Below are positions 8,525-16,612 of a stretch of 64,000 bases of DNA, one piece after another. The notes under the pieces are model-generated. The model saw only the letters and a program-made list of their open reading frames with translations, made no database searches and was not told the origin of the DNA. A program made the translations under genes and the position numbers. The DNA is from Nitratidesulfovibrio sp. SRB-5. Lineage in GTDB: Bacteria; Desulfobacterota; Desulfovibrionia; Desulfovibrionales; Desulfovibrionaceae. The first letter of the stretch is position 1; each line of letters begins with the position of its first letter. The stretch spans positions 186,001 to 250,000 of the forward strand of contig NZ_JAIOTY010000001.1 of assembly GCF_019931275.1 (NCBI RefSeq), read 5' to 3'.

Positions 8525-9460
8525 CTAGCGTGGCGCGCTTGCGGGCAGGGCGGGCAGAATGGCCGCATGGAGCGCGTCATACACAGCCTGATGCGGGGCA
8601 GCCTGATGCGGGGCCGCGTGCCGCGCGCCCCCCCGGTGCGGGGCCTGCGGCGCGCTGGCCTGCGCGCTGGCGTGCATGTCCACCGGGGCCACCCGGCCTT
8701 CGGCAAGCACGGCGGCCTCGTCGCAGAACAACGGCACCAGCCGCACGTCGTGGGTCACGAACAGGTAGGCGGTGCCCGTGGCGCGGCGCAGCTCGGTCAG
8801 CAGATCCAGCACGCGGGCCTGCACCAGCATGTCCAGGCTGCTCAGGGCTTCATCCAGCAGGATCAGCCGGGGCCGGGGCGCCAGGGCGCGGGCGATGCAC
8901 ACCCGCTGCAACTGCCCCCCGCTCAGGCGGTGGGGCAGGCGGTCCAGCAGGGTGGGGGAAAGGTGCACCTGTTCCAGCAGTTCACCGGCGCGGGCGCGGC
9001 GCTGGCGGCGGTTCAGCGTGGTGAAGTTTTCCAGCGGCTCGCCGATGATGCGTTCCACGGTCAGGCGCGGATTCACCGCGTTCACCGAATTCTGGAAGAC
9101 CACCTGCACGTGGCGGCGGTCCTTGCCGAGGCCGTGGCGCACATCCCGGCCCATAAACCGCACCATGCCGTCGTCGGGCCGTTCCAGCCCCAGGGCGATG
9201 CGGCACAGGGTGCTCTTGCCCGCGCCGCTGGGGCCGACAACGCCGGTGCAGCCGCCTTCGCGCACGGTCAGGTCCACCCCGCGCAGCACCTGCCGCTCCT
9301 GGCGCGGGGCAAACCACCCGCCGGTGCGGTAGCTGCGGGTGACCCCGCGCAGTTCCAGCAGGGGCGGGGCGTCGTTGCCGGGCGTACCCGTCACGGAAGA
9401 AGCGGACGGCGCGGCGGGCATGGCGGGAACAGCATCGGGATGCATGGCGGTATCCTTCAT
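8525..9460 (-). CDS. nikE: nickel ABC transporter ATPase NikE
   Basis: 311 residues, starting at the ATG at 9460 that overlaps the nikD stop (ATGA). ABC ATPase of the peptide/nickel type: Walker A GPSGAGKS (76-83), Q-loop VFQNSVNAVNP, signature LSGGQLQRV (179-187), Walker B RLILLDEAL (198-206), H-loop VTHD. It should form a heterodimer with NikD on the inner side of the NikBC permease. The first 33 and last 40 residues are Ala/Pro/His-rich extensions not typical of the family; the His-containing tail might bind metal, which is speculation. Last gene of the operon. Confidence 0.88.
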   Translation of the reverse strand: MKDTAMHPDAVPAMPAAPSASSVTGTPGNDAPPLLELRGVTRSYRTGGWFAPRQERQVLRGVDLTVREGGCTGVVGPSGAGKSTLCRIALGLERPDDGMVRFMGRDVRHGLGKDRRHVQVVFQNSVNAVNPRLTVERIIGEPLENFTTLNRRQRRARAGELLEQVHLSPTLLDRLPHRLSGGQLQRVCIARALAPRPRLILLDEALSSLDMLVQARVLDLLTELRRATGTAYLFVTHDVRLVPLFCDEAAVLAEGRVAPVDMHASAQASAPQAPHRGGARHAAPHQAAPHQAVYDALHAAILPALPASAPR

Positions 9461-10506
9461 GGGCGGCCTGCGGCGGCGGGAGTTGTGGCGGGATGGAGCG
9501 ACGCGGCGCAGGCCCCGTGCGGCGGGCACAGGCCGTACAGGCGATGGTGGGCGGACAGCAGGGCGCGGGTGTACGGGTGGCGCGGCGCGGCGAACAGTTC
9601 GCGCACGTCGCCCTGTTCCACCACCCGGCCATGGCGCATGACGGCCATGCGGTCTGCCATGCGGGCCGCCACGCTGAGGTCGTGGGTCACCAGCAGGATG
9701 GCCATGTTGCGGCTGCGCCGCACCTGGTCCAGCAGGTCCAGCACGCGGGCCTGCGAGGGCAGGTCGAGGTCGGTGGTGGGCTCGTCGGCGATGAGCAGGG
9801 GCACGTCCAGCACCAGCGCCAGGGCGATCATCACCCGCTGGAGCATGCCGCCGCTCATCTGGAACGGGTAGTGGCTCAGGATGGCCCGCGCGTCGTCAAA
9901 CCCCACCTCGCGCAGGGCGGCAAGGGCCGCCGCGCGCCAGTCGGGGCGGGTGCTGCTTCCGGGTGCCGTGGGCAGGTGGGCGGCCAGGGTTTCCTGGAAA
10001 TGCGCGCCGATGGTGAACACCGGGTCGAAGCAACTGGCCGGGTTTTGCAGCACGTAGGCGGCCGCGCGCCCGCGCAGCAGGCGCAGCCGTTCCGGCGGGG
10101 CGCCGTACGCGGCCTGCCCGTCCACCGCCTGTCCGTGCATGGCCTGTCCGTCCACAGCCTGTCCGTCCACGGCCTGCCCATGCACGAGGATGGTGCCCGC
10201 CGTGCGGGTTATGCCCTGCGGCAGCATGCCCAGCAGCGACATGCAGGTCAGCGACTTTCCGCAGCCGCTGGGGCCAACAAGGCAGACCACCTGGCCGCGT
10301 TCCACCGCAAGGTCCACAGGCCCGACCAGTGGGGGAGCGGGAGGGGCCGTTGCCTCGCCGGTGCCGGAACGCTGGCTGTTGCCGGTTTCCGCATCGCCGG
10401 GACGGGCGGTGCGGCGTAGTTCCAGCCCGCGTACCACCAGTGCGGGCTCAAGCACGGAAGCGGGGCCGGGCGTGGAGCCGCCGGGCCAGGCCGTGATGTC
10501 GTTCAT
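9457..10506 (-). CDS. nikD: nickel ABC transporter ATPase NikD
   Basis: 349 residues, longer than usual for NikD (about 250-270). ATPase motifs: Walker A GPSGCGKS (78-85), Q-loop LQNPASCFDPVFTIG, signature MSGGMLQRV (the Met form is normal for OppD/NikD-type subunits), Walker B LLIADEPTTDLD, H-loop VTHD. Two insertions account for the size: a low-complexity stretch at 35-60 and a repeat of GQAVD units at about 109-135, inside the beta-strand region after Walker A. The start overlaps the nikC stop (ATGA). Confidence 0.88.
   Translation of the reverse strand: MNDITAWPGGSTPGPASVLEPALVVRGLELRRTARPGDAETGNSQRSGTGEATAPPAPPLVGPVDLAVERGQVVCLVGPSGCGKSLTCMSLLGMLPQGITRTAGTILVHGQAVDGQAVDGQAMHGQAVDGQAAYGAPPERLRLLRGRAAAYVLQNPASCFDPVFTIGAHFQETLAAHLPTAPGSSTRPDWRAAALAALREVGFDDARAILSHYPFQMSGGMLQRVMIALALVLDVPLLIADEPTTDLDLPSQARVLDLLDQVRRSRNMAILLVTHDLSVAARMADRMAVMRHGRVVEQGDVRELFAAPRHPYTRALLSAHHRLYGLCPPHGACAASLHPATTPAAAGRP
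10111..10185 (-). repeat. five 15-bp tandem units inside nikD
   Basis: Five head-to-tail 15-bp units of the form GGCCTGTCCGTCCAC (plus strand) encode (V/M)(D/H)GQA on the coding strand. They lie in the ABC ATPase between Walker A and the Q-loop, at a place where an exposed loop can tolerate length change. Confidence 0.85.
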
Positions 10507-11630
10507 GCCGCCCCTCCGCGCGCACCCGCGCGCACGCCGTGGAAATCCGCAGGGTTGTCGTATTCGCCGCCTTCCGCGTTCACCGCATCCGGATCGTCCA
10601 ACAGATCCGGCTCATACGGTCCGTCAAACCCGTCAGTCCCATCGGGGCCGTGCGCCGCGTAGGCCGCGTCCCGTTCCGTGTCGCGCGCTGCGGCAGGGTC
10701 CAGCGCGTCACGCAGGGCGTCGCCCAGCAGGTTGAAGGCCATCACCGTCACGAAGATCATCAGGCCGGGGTACAGCAGCTGTTCCGGGTGGGCGCCGATG
10801 TATTCGCGCGCATCGCCGATCATGACCCCCCATTCCGGCGTCGGGGGGCGCACCCCAAGACCCAGGAAGGACAGGCCGGAGACGTGCAGCAGCATGTGGC
10901 CCACGTCCAGCCCGGCCATGACCAGCAGCTGGGCCAGCACCGGCGGCAGGATGTGCCGCAACACCAGCCGCGCCGGGCGGGTGCCCGCAGCACGCGCGGC
11001 CAGCACGTATTCGCGCTGCTTCAGCCCCAGCACCAGCCCGCGCGCGAACCGCGCGTACCAGGCCCAGTGGGTGCAGGCCACGGCGATGATCACGTTGGTC
11101 AGCCCCGAACCCAGCACCCCCACCAGAAACAGCGCCAGGATGAAGGTGGGAAAGGTCATGAACACGTCGCAGGCGCGCATGAGCAGGCTGTCCACCCGGC
11201 CCCCCGCGTAGCCCGCCACGCACCCCGCCGTCAGCCCCACGGCCACGATGCAGGTCAGGATGGCCCCCACGGCGAACAGCGAAACCCGCGTGCCATGGCA
11301 CAGCCGGGCCAGTACGCTGCGGCCCAGGTGGTCGGTGCCCAGGGGTTCCTCCAGGCTGGGGGCCTCGAACTTGCGGGTGATGTCCACGTCGTCGGGGGCG
11401 CGGGGAGAGAAGGCGGGCGCGAACACGGCCATGGACACGATGATGCACAGCAGGGCCAGCGCGGCCAGGGCCGTGGGCCGAGACAGCAACTGGCGCGGCA
11501 GGGTGTTGTCCGGGGCCGCGTCCGGGACGGTGGCCGGGGCGGTGGCGGGGACAGGCACGGTGAAGGGCGCGTCGGCGGTGGGGGGTTGCGGACCGGACGG
11601 CAGGCCGGTGCGGCCGGTGCTGGTGGTCAT
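10503..11630 (-). CDS. nikC: nickel ABC transporter permease NikC
   Basis: 375 residues from the ATG at 11630, overlapping the nikB stop (ATGA). DppC/NikC-type permease: after a 45-residue Pro/Ala-rich cytosolic leader come a first membrane helix (LAALALLCIIVSMAVFAPAF), the conserved GTDHLGRSVLARLCHGTRVSL segment, and the EAA-type coupling loop (YVLAARAAGTRPARLVLRHILPP). About six membrane segments. The last 60 residues are an acidic Asp/Gly-rich tail beyond the usual family end. Forms the transmembrane path with NikB. Confidence 0.88.
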   Translation of the reverse strand: MTTSTGRTGLPSGPQPPTADAPFTVPVPATAPATVPDAAPDNTLPRQLLSRPTALAALALLCIIVSMAVFAPAFSPRAPDDVDITRKFEAPSLEEPLGTDHLGRSVLARLCHGTRVSLFAVGAILTCIVAVGLTAGCVAGYAGGRVDSLLMRACDVFMTFPTFILALFLVGVLGSGLTNVIIAVACTHWAWYARFARGLVLGLKQREYVLAARAAGTRPARLVLRHILPPVLAQLLVMAGLDVGHMLLHVSGLSFLGLGVRPPTPEWGVMIGDAREYIGAHPEQLLYPGLMIFVTVMAFNLLGDALRDALDPAAARDTERDAAYAAHGPDGTDGFDGPYEPDLLDDPDAVNAEGGEYDNPADFHGVRAGARGGAA

Positions 11631-12568
11631 GCGCGATCCTCCCCCAGCCGGATGCGCGGGTCGGCCCACGCGTACAGGATGTCCACGGTCAGGTTGCACA
11701 GCACGAAGATGGCCGTCATCAGCAACATGAAACACTGCAATATGGGGTAGTCGCGGTTGTACACGGCGGACACCGCGTAGCGGCCCACGCCCGGCCAGGC
11801 GAACACCGTTTCCACTATCACCGCGCCGCCCAGCAGTTCGCCCACGTGCATGCCGAGCGAGGTCAGCACCGGGATCAGCGAGTTCTTGAACATGTGCCGC
11901 CACACCACGCCGCGTTCGGGAATGCCGCGCGCCCGTGCATACATGATGTGCCGGGCGTGCATGTTTTCCAGCAGGCTGGCGCGGATGAGCCGGGTGTTGA
12001 TGCCCATGGACATCAGCGACAGGGTCACGGCGGGCAGCACCAGGTGTTCCAGGCCGCCGCGCCCCAGGGCGGGCAGCCAGCCCAGCTTGACCGCGAACAG
12101 CCACACCAGCAGGAAGCCCAGCCAGAAGTTGGGCAGGGACACGCTGGTGAAGGACAGGGCGCGGGCCGCGTTGTCCAGCGGGCGGTCGCGGTGCAGGGCC
12201 GCGCCGACCCCCAGGGGGATGCTGACGATCAAGGTGAGCAGCAGGGCCGCCCCGGCCAGTTGCAGGGTGGCGGGCAGGTAGTGCAGCACCTCGCCCAGCA
12301 CCGGGCGGCCCGTGACGTAGGAATTGCCGAAGTCGCCGGTTACGGCGCGGGCCAGCCAGCGGGCGTACTGTTCCCACAGGGGCAGGTCCAGTTCCAGCAT
12401 GCGGCGGGCGGTGGCCAGGGCCTCGTCGGTGGGGGGGATGCGCGACAGGCGCAGGTAGGCCATGGCCGGGTCACCCTGTGCGGCGCGCAGCAGCAGGAAT
12501 ACCACCACCGAGACCAGCAGCAGCAGGGGGATGAGGGCGGCAAGGCGTTTCAGTATGTAGGCGGGCAT
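11627..12568 (-). CDS. nikB: nickel ABC transporter permease NikB
   Basis: 313 residues from the ATG at 12568 (MPAYILKRLAALIPLLLLVSVVVFLLL), the normal family start; the longer frame upstream is Arg-rich sequence overlapping palindromic repeats. DppB/NikB-type permease with first membrane helix at 9-30, FGNSYVTGRPV, and the EAA coupling loop (YARARGIPERGVVWRHMFKNSLIPV). The ribosome site is weak. It begins 479 bp after nikA, so it may have its own promoter or depend on readthrough. Confidence 0.88.
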   Translation of the reverse strand: MPAYILKRLAALIPLLLLVSVVVFLLLRAAQGDPAMAYLRLSRIPPTDEALATARRMLELDLPLWEQYARWLARAVTGDFGNSYVTGRPVLGEVLHYLPATLQLAGAALLLTLIVSIPLGVGAALHRDRPLDNAARALSFTSVSLPNFWLGFLLVWLFAVKLGWLPALGRGGLEHLVLPAVTLSLMSMGINTRLIRASLLENMHARHIMYARARGIPERGVVWRHMFKNSLIPVLTSLGMHVGELLGGAVIVETVFAWPGVGRYAVSAVYNRDYPILQCFMLLMTAIFVLCNLTVDILYAWADPRIRLGEDRA

Positions 12569-12655
12569 GCGTGTGTTCCGGGGCTGGGGGATGAGGAGGG
12601 GTGGGTACGCCTCCGTCCCGCGCTCACGCAGCTTGTGGAATCCGCGCGCTGCGGT

Positions 12656-12811
12656 CGCCATCCGTAAGATTCGCGCTTCGCGCTCGTCTAACGGATGGCG
12701 CCTTTTGGGGCCGGGCGGCGTTGGCGCTTGTTTTTCACTGCTCACGTACGTCAGTACGGCGTTGCTTTCGCCATCCGTACGACTCGCGCGTTGCGCTCGT
12801 CCAACGGCTGC
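12656..12811. repeat. palindromic extragenic repeats between nikA and nikB
   Basis: At 12656-12700 a 10-bp perfect inverted repeat (CGCCATCCGT / ACGGATGGCG) encloses AAGATTCGCGCTTCGCGCTCGTCTA. A second, degenerate copy lies at 12770-12811 in the same orientation (GCCATCCGTACGACTCGCGC ... GCGCTCGTCCAACGGCTGC). Both are preceded by a GCTCACG segment, so the repeated unit may be near 110 bp. The rest of the 12569-13047 gap shows no gene. Confidence 0.75.
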
Positions 12812-13010
12812 CGATCTCCGCGTGAAATTCGCGCGCCGCCTTGCCCGGCCTCAAAAATCGTAATTCCTTGCTTCGCGACCGCACCAGCCATCCGCACCGG
12901 GAAGACCGGCGCGGAGTATAAGGAAGAAAGACAGTTCCCCTCTGAAATATCAGGAAGACAAATGCCGCGAACGCGAAAGGCGCCCATGCGTCTTCGCGGA
13001 TGGGGCAAGA

Positions 13011-13035
13011 GGAGGACGGCGCGTGGCCGCCCTCC
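13011..13035 (-). terminator. weak terminator-like hairpin after nikA
   Basis: On the minus strand a 10-bp stem (GGAGGGCGGC with GCCGTCCTCC, one G-U pair) around CACGC lies 12 bp after the nikA stop, but the following sequence (TCTTGCC) lacks a proper U tract. It may attenuate transcription into nikBCDE. Confidence 0.45.
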
Positions 13036-13047
13036 TGCTTCCCGCTT

Positions 13048-14712
13048 CTATTTCAGGCGCATGTCCTCGAAGGGAATTTCCGTGTCCATGGCGCCGAAGT
13101 GCACCCCGTCCACGCGAGCGGTGTGCACCACCATGCTGGTCTGGTAGGTCAGCGGCAGGTACACGGCCTGCTCGTGCAGGGTGGTCAGGATGTCGCGGTA
13201 CAGGTTCTGGCGCGTGGCTTCGTCGGTGGTCACCAGCACCTTGCCGATCCTGGCGTCGATGTCGGCCTTCATGGGCAGGCCCAGTTGGGCCTGGTAGTCG
13301 GCGTGGGTGGGCACGCGCATGCCGCTGACAAAGGAATGCGGGTCGTAGGGCGCGCCCCAGGTGTCGCCGAAGATCATGCCGAAGGCCCCGCTCTTCTGGC
13401 GTTCGCCGATGGCGTCTTCTTCCTCGCCGATGAGGTTGGCCTGCATGCCCACGCGCGCCAGCTCCGATTGCAGGAATTCCGCGATGGCCTTTTGCAGGGC
13501 GTTGTTGCCCACGAAGCACAGGTCCACGGACAGCGGCTTGCCGCCCTTCATGCGCGGGCCCTTGGGGTTGGTACGCTTCCAGCCCGCGCCGTCCAGCAGG
13601 GCTTCCGCCCTTGTGGTGTCATGGGCGTAGGGGGGCAGTTTCAGGTCGCAGTAGGGGGACGTGGGCGGGAACAGGGCGTCGGCGCGGGCTTCCGCGTTCA
13701 GAAAGATGCCCTTGACCATGGCGTCCTTGTTGATGGCATGCAGGATGGCCCTGCGCACGGCAGGATCGGCGGTGGGGCCGCTCTTGCTGTTCAGCGCGAT
13801 GACCCGGCTGGCCTGCGGCGGCGAAAGGTAGGTGGCATACGTGCCGGCCTTCTTCAGGGCGTCGAAGGCTTCCAGGCTGATCTGGCCGCCGCCGTGGCCG
13901 CCGCCCCCGAAGACAAGGTCAAGCTCGCCCGCCTGCAGGGCCACCAGCCGGGTGTTGGGGTCGGGGATGACCTTGACCACGATGCGCTTGATGGCGGGCT
14001 TTTTGCCCCAGTACGCGTCGTTGCGCTCGAACACGTCGTATTCGCCCTTGCGGGTTTCCACCAGCTTCCACGGGCCGGTGCCGATGGGGGCCTTTATGCC
14101 GTCGTTGGTGTTGCCCGACGGCGGGAACGCCGAGGGCGACAGGAAGCGCACGGGCCGGATCAGCGCCAGTTCCTGCAACGCGGGGTAGTATGCGTTCTTC
14201 AGCACAAGGCGCACGGTGCGCGCGTCGGGCGTTTCCACCTTGTCGATCTGGGCCACCAATTCCAGCCAGTCGTGGCGGGCGCGGTTGGCCAGCACCGTTT
14301 CAAGGTTCATGCGCACGGCGCTGGAGTCGAAGGGCGTGCCGTCGGAAAAGGTCACGCCCTTGCGCAGCGTGAAGGTGTATGTCTTGCCGTCGGGCGACAC
14401 GGTCCAGCTTTCGGCCAGCCAGGGTTCCATGGCGCCGCCCTTGGCGTACTTGACCAGCGGCTCGTACACCATGCCCTGGGCGAACATCTGGTTGGGCGAA
14501 TACTTGTGCGGATTCAGCTCGCCCACGTTGGAGGGCCAGGAATAGCGCAGGGTATCCGCCGGGGTGTCGGCGGCATGCGCGGCAGGGGAGGCGGCCAGGC
14601 CGCCCGCCAGAGCCACGGCAAACAGCATGAGGACGGCGAACATCGACCGCAGAAGTGGGCGCAGCCAGCGGCGCGGAAACGGGGCGACAACGAAAGGCGA
14701 CCAGGGCAGCAT
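13048..14712 (-). CDS. nikA: nickel ABC transporter periplasmic binding protein NikA
   Basis: 554 residues from the ATG at 14712 (TGGAGAA upstream). A signal peptide precedes mature sequence that follows Escherichia coli NikA, as I remember it, along its whole length: NPHKYSPNQMFAQGMVYEPLVKY, RHDWLELVAQI, KAPIGTGPWKLVE, LIGEEEDAIGERQ, TWGAPYDPHSF, and THADYQAQ, which holds the histidine corresponding to the NikA metal ligand His416. It should therefore bind a nickel complex in the periplasm and feed NikBC. Nickel is needed for [NiFe] hydrogenases in this kind of organism. First gene of the cluster; no convincing NikR operator was seen upstream. Confidence 0.93.
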   Translation of the reverse strand: MLPWSPFVVAPFPRRWLRPLLRSMFAVLMLFAVALAGGLAASPAAHAADTPADTLRYSWPSNVGELNPHKYSPNQMFAQGMVYEPLVKYAKGGAMEPWLAESWTVSPDGKTYTFTLRKGVTFSDGTPFDSSAVRMNLETVLANRARHDWLELVAQIDKVETPDARTVRLVLKNAYYPALQELALIRPVRFLSPSAFPPSGNTNDGIKAPIGTGPWKLVETRKGEYDVFERNDAYWGKKPAIKRIVVKVIPDPNTRLVALQAGELDLVFGGGGHGGGQISLEAFDALKKAGTYATYLSPPQASRVIALNSKSGPTADPAVRRAILHAINKDAMVKGIFLNAEARADALFPPTSPYCDLKLPPYAHDTTRAEALLDGAGWKRTNPKGPRMKGGKPLSVDLCFVGNNALQKAIAEFLQSELARVGMQANLIGEEEDAIGERQKSGAFGMIFGDTWGAPYDPHSFVSGMRVPTHADYQAQLGLPMKADIDARIGKVLVTTDEATRQNLYRDILTTLHEQAVYLPLTYQTSMVVHTARVDGVHFGAMDTEIPFEDMRLK

Positions 14713-15257
14713 GTCGTTCTCCAAAATTTGAACGTGCATCATGAATAAAAAAATACAAAGTGTGCTACCATGCATGCCAGAGTGAAAAAATCATGTCAAC
14801 GACGTGGCGACATGGTGCGTTTTCCTTTCTGACCGCGCCGGGTTTTACGCGGCTATGTGGGATGCGCCCGTGCTGGGGGCAACGACGGCGATGACAGGAT
14901 TGCGGACCGGGGGCTGGGGGGGCGGCATGTCGGGACCCCGCAGGGGCTGCGCGGCATGGTGTGGCCTGGGGCAGCCACTGCATGTTCGCAGTCCGGGGCG
15001 TGCGAGCATGATATTTTCACAAAATACTGTCGCGGCACTTTCGTGATTGTTCTCCGGGATGTATGATCGACGTTGAAAAACCCGGAAACAGTCACGAATT
15101 TTCAGGACAGGCAATAGTCACGATAATTTTATTTTGCATGACTCTGCACAGGTGTTATCTTGTATGCATGAATCCCCCTGCGGCGAGCCGTTCGCGCAGG
15201 AAGTTGCATAATCACGCATAGCACACGGCCATGATCTGTCATGGCAGGAGAACCAAC
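14713..15257. other. intergenic region between divergent nikA and mop
   Basis: 545 bp that must carry the promoters of nikA (leftward) and mop (rightward). The AT-rich part 15005-15170 contains the repeated element AGTCACGA (in CAGTCACGAATTTTC and TAGTCACGATAAT), which might be a regulator site. No coding sequence or RNA gene recognised. Confidence 0.5.
15134..15161 (+). promoter_or_regulatory. possible sigma-70 promoter of mop
   Basis: TTGCAT and TATCTT are separated by 16 bp, about 100 bp before the mop start codon. Match to consensus is moderate; no experimental support. Confidence 0.35.
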
Positions 15258-15467
15258 ATGAAAGTCAGCGCCCGCAACCTGATCCCCGGCAAGGTCAAGG
15301 AAATCACCGTCGGTGCCGTCAACTCGGAAGTGATCATCGAAGTGGCCCCCGGCATCGAGGTGGTGTCCATCATCACCAAGCGCTCGGTGGAAGACATGGG
15401 CCTCAAGAAGGGCTCGGACGTGAAGGCCATGGTCAAGGCCTCCAACGTCATGATCGTCACCGACTAG
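15258..15467 (+). CDS. mop: Mop-type molybdate-binding protein (molbindin, TOBE domain)
   Basis: 69 residues, a single Mop/TOBE domain: MKVSARNLIPGKVKEITVGA opens with the SARNxxxG motif, followed by NSEVIIEV and a C-terminal KASNVMIVTD. Molbindins assemble into hexamers that store molybdate or tungstate at subunit interfaces in the cytosol. This fits an organism using molybdenum or tungsten formate dehydrogenases. Good start with GGAG upstream and a strong terminator downstream, so it is a one-gene unit. Confidence 0.93.
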   Translation: MKVSARNLIPGKVKEITVGAVNSEVIIEVAPGIEVVSIITKRSVEDMGLKKGSDVKAMVKASNVMIVTD

Positions 15468-15528
15468 CACGTTCGGCACACGGGCCACGGGCATGCATGC
15501 CCGCCGCCCGTGGCTCCACGGCAACGAA

Positions 15529-15562
15529 GCCCCCGCTCCGCAAGGAGCGGGGGCTCTTGATT
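15529..15562 (+). terminator. rho-independent terminator after mop
   Basis: An 11-bp perfect stem (GCCCCCGCTCC with GGAGCGGGGGC) around a GCAA tetraloop is followed by TCTTGATT. Confidence 0.9.
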
Positions 15563-15618
15563 CGTGCCGTTTTCCGCAGCAGTTGCGGCGTTCGGTTGTC
15601 ATGTGCAACTTGATTGAT

Positions 15619-15648
15619 AGTGCACCCTGCTGATAATTGAAGTGCACC
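15619..15648. promoter_or_regulatory. direct repeat AGTGCACC upstream of chaperone-effector pair
   Basis: AGTGCACC occurs at 15619-15626 and 15641-15648, 22 bp apart (two helical turns), in the 450-bp gene-free stretch before the CesT-like chaperone. The same AGTGCAC core occurs twice in the divergent T3SS control region. A regulatory role is inference. The rest of 15563-16014 shows no gene. Confidence 0.35.
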
Positions 15649-16014
15649 GCATGGCAGGACATTGTCGGCGTTCCGCATGCGGCATGAACCATGCAATTTC
15701 CGGCAGTCCATTGAGAGTGCATACAGCGTTGGCAGTTGCACCATTCGCGTGCCGAAAGGAGCGGCTGCCAGGCGTGTCGCCCCTCCCTGTAGCGGCTTCA
15801 CGGGCACAGGCGGCAGATGCAGGAGGCCCCGGCAATGCGTTCGCGGGCACTGTGTCCGGACATGCAGCCGGCCCTGCCGATTCGCTGCCGCTGTGCGCAT
15901 CACTGCCAGCATCGTTGACGGCGTCAGCCAGGCCGCGCGCAAGAATACGCTTGCCGTGCGGGCGGCAACGGATTGCGGGCCAGACCCGCGCGGTACAATC
16001 ACCACGGAGGACCG

Positions 16015-16476
16015 ATGGAAGCCATCGACAGGGTATTGCGGGACTTTGGCGCACGCATGGGCATGGACGGCCTTGCCTTTGACGGGGATGGCATCTGCGT
16101 GCTGCGCTTCGACGATGTGACGGTGAATCTTGAGCTGGAGCGGGACAAGGGCGCGGAAGGCCTGCTCCATGCCTTCAGCGTCATCGCGGATCTGCCGCGG
16201 GACGAGGCGCAGGCTGCGGCGGTGTGCCGCCATGCCCTGGAGCAGAACGTGGGCCTGATGCTGGCGGGGGCCGGGGCCGTGGGCTTGCGCCAACCGCATG
16301 GACTTGTGCTTGCCAACACCGTTGGCGCTGCCGGTCTGGACGTCAACGGACTGGAGGCGTTTCTGGAGCGCCAGGTGACGGTGGCCGAGGGCATGCGCGA
16401 GGCCGCCGTGTCGCTCTGCGACAAGGCCGAGGACGCTTGCACCATGCTGATGCCGGGTACGGCGCTGCGCATCTGA
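16015..16476 (+). CDS. class I T3SS chaperone, CesT family
   Basis: 153 residues from the ATG at 16015 with CGGAGG 5 bp upstream. Size, acidity and pattern fit the CesT/Tir chaperone fold: an opening helix (IDRVLRDFGARMGMDGLAF), two short strands (GICVLRFDDVTVNLELERD), hydrophobic LLHAFSVIADLP, and a C-terminal helix. Such dimers bind the N-terminal region of one or a few secreted effectors and deliver them to the SctN ATPase. Its neighbour 136 bp downstream is the 704-aa unknown protein, the natural client candidate. It lies 8 kb from the T3SS core. Confidence 0.75.
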   Translation: MEAIDRVLRDFGARMGMDGLAFDGDGICVLRFDDVTVNLELERDKGAEGLLHAFSVIADLPRDEAQAAAVCRHALEQNVGLMLAGAGAVGLRQPHGLVLANTVGAAGLDVNGLEAFLERQVTVAEGMREAAVSLCDKAEDACTMLMPGTALRI

Positions 16477-16612
16477 TTGCCGGTGCCCATGGCGGCGGCA
16501 CGTTTGTTGTAATTGCCCGGTCATCACCAGTACCGATGGCGTCGGGGCGCGTGCGCGGATACGGTGTCCGCCGCGTCGGAAACTGCCCGGCACAATCCGA
16601 AGGAGAAAGCGC

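Noticed and set aside
14713-14900. NikR operator upstream of nikA
   Set aside because: No convincing inverted repeat of the GTATGA/TCATAC or GTGTTAC/GTAACAC type was found; only imperfect half matches.
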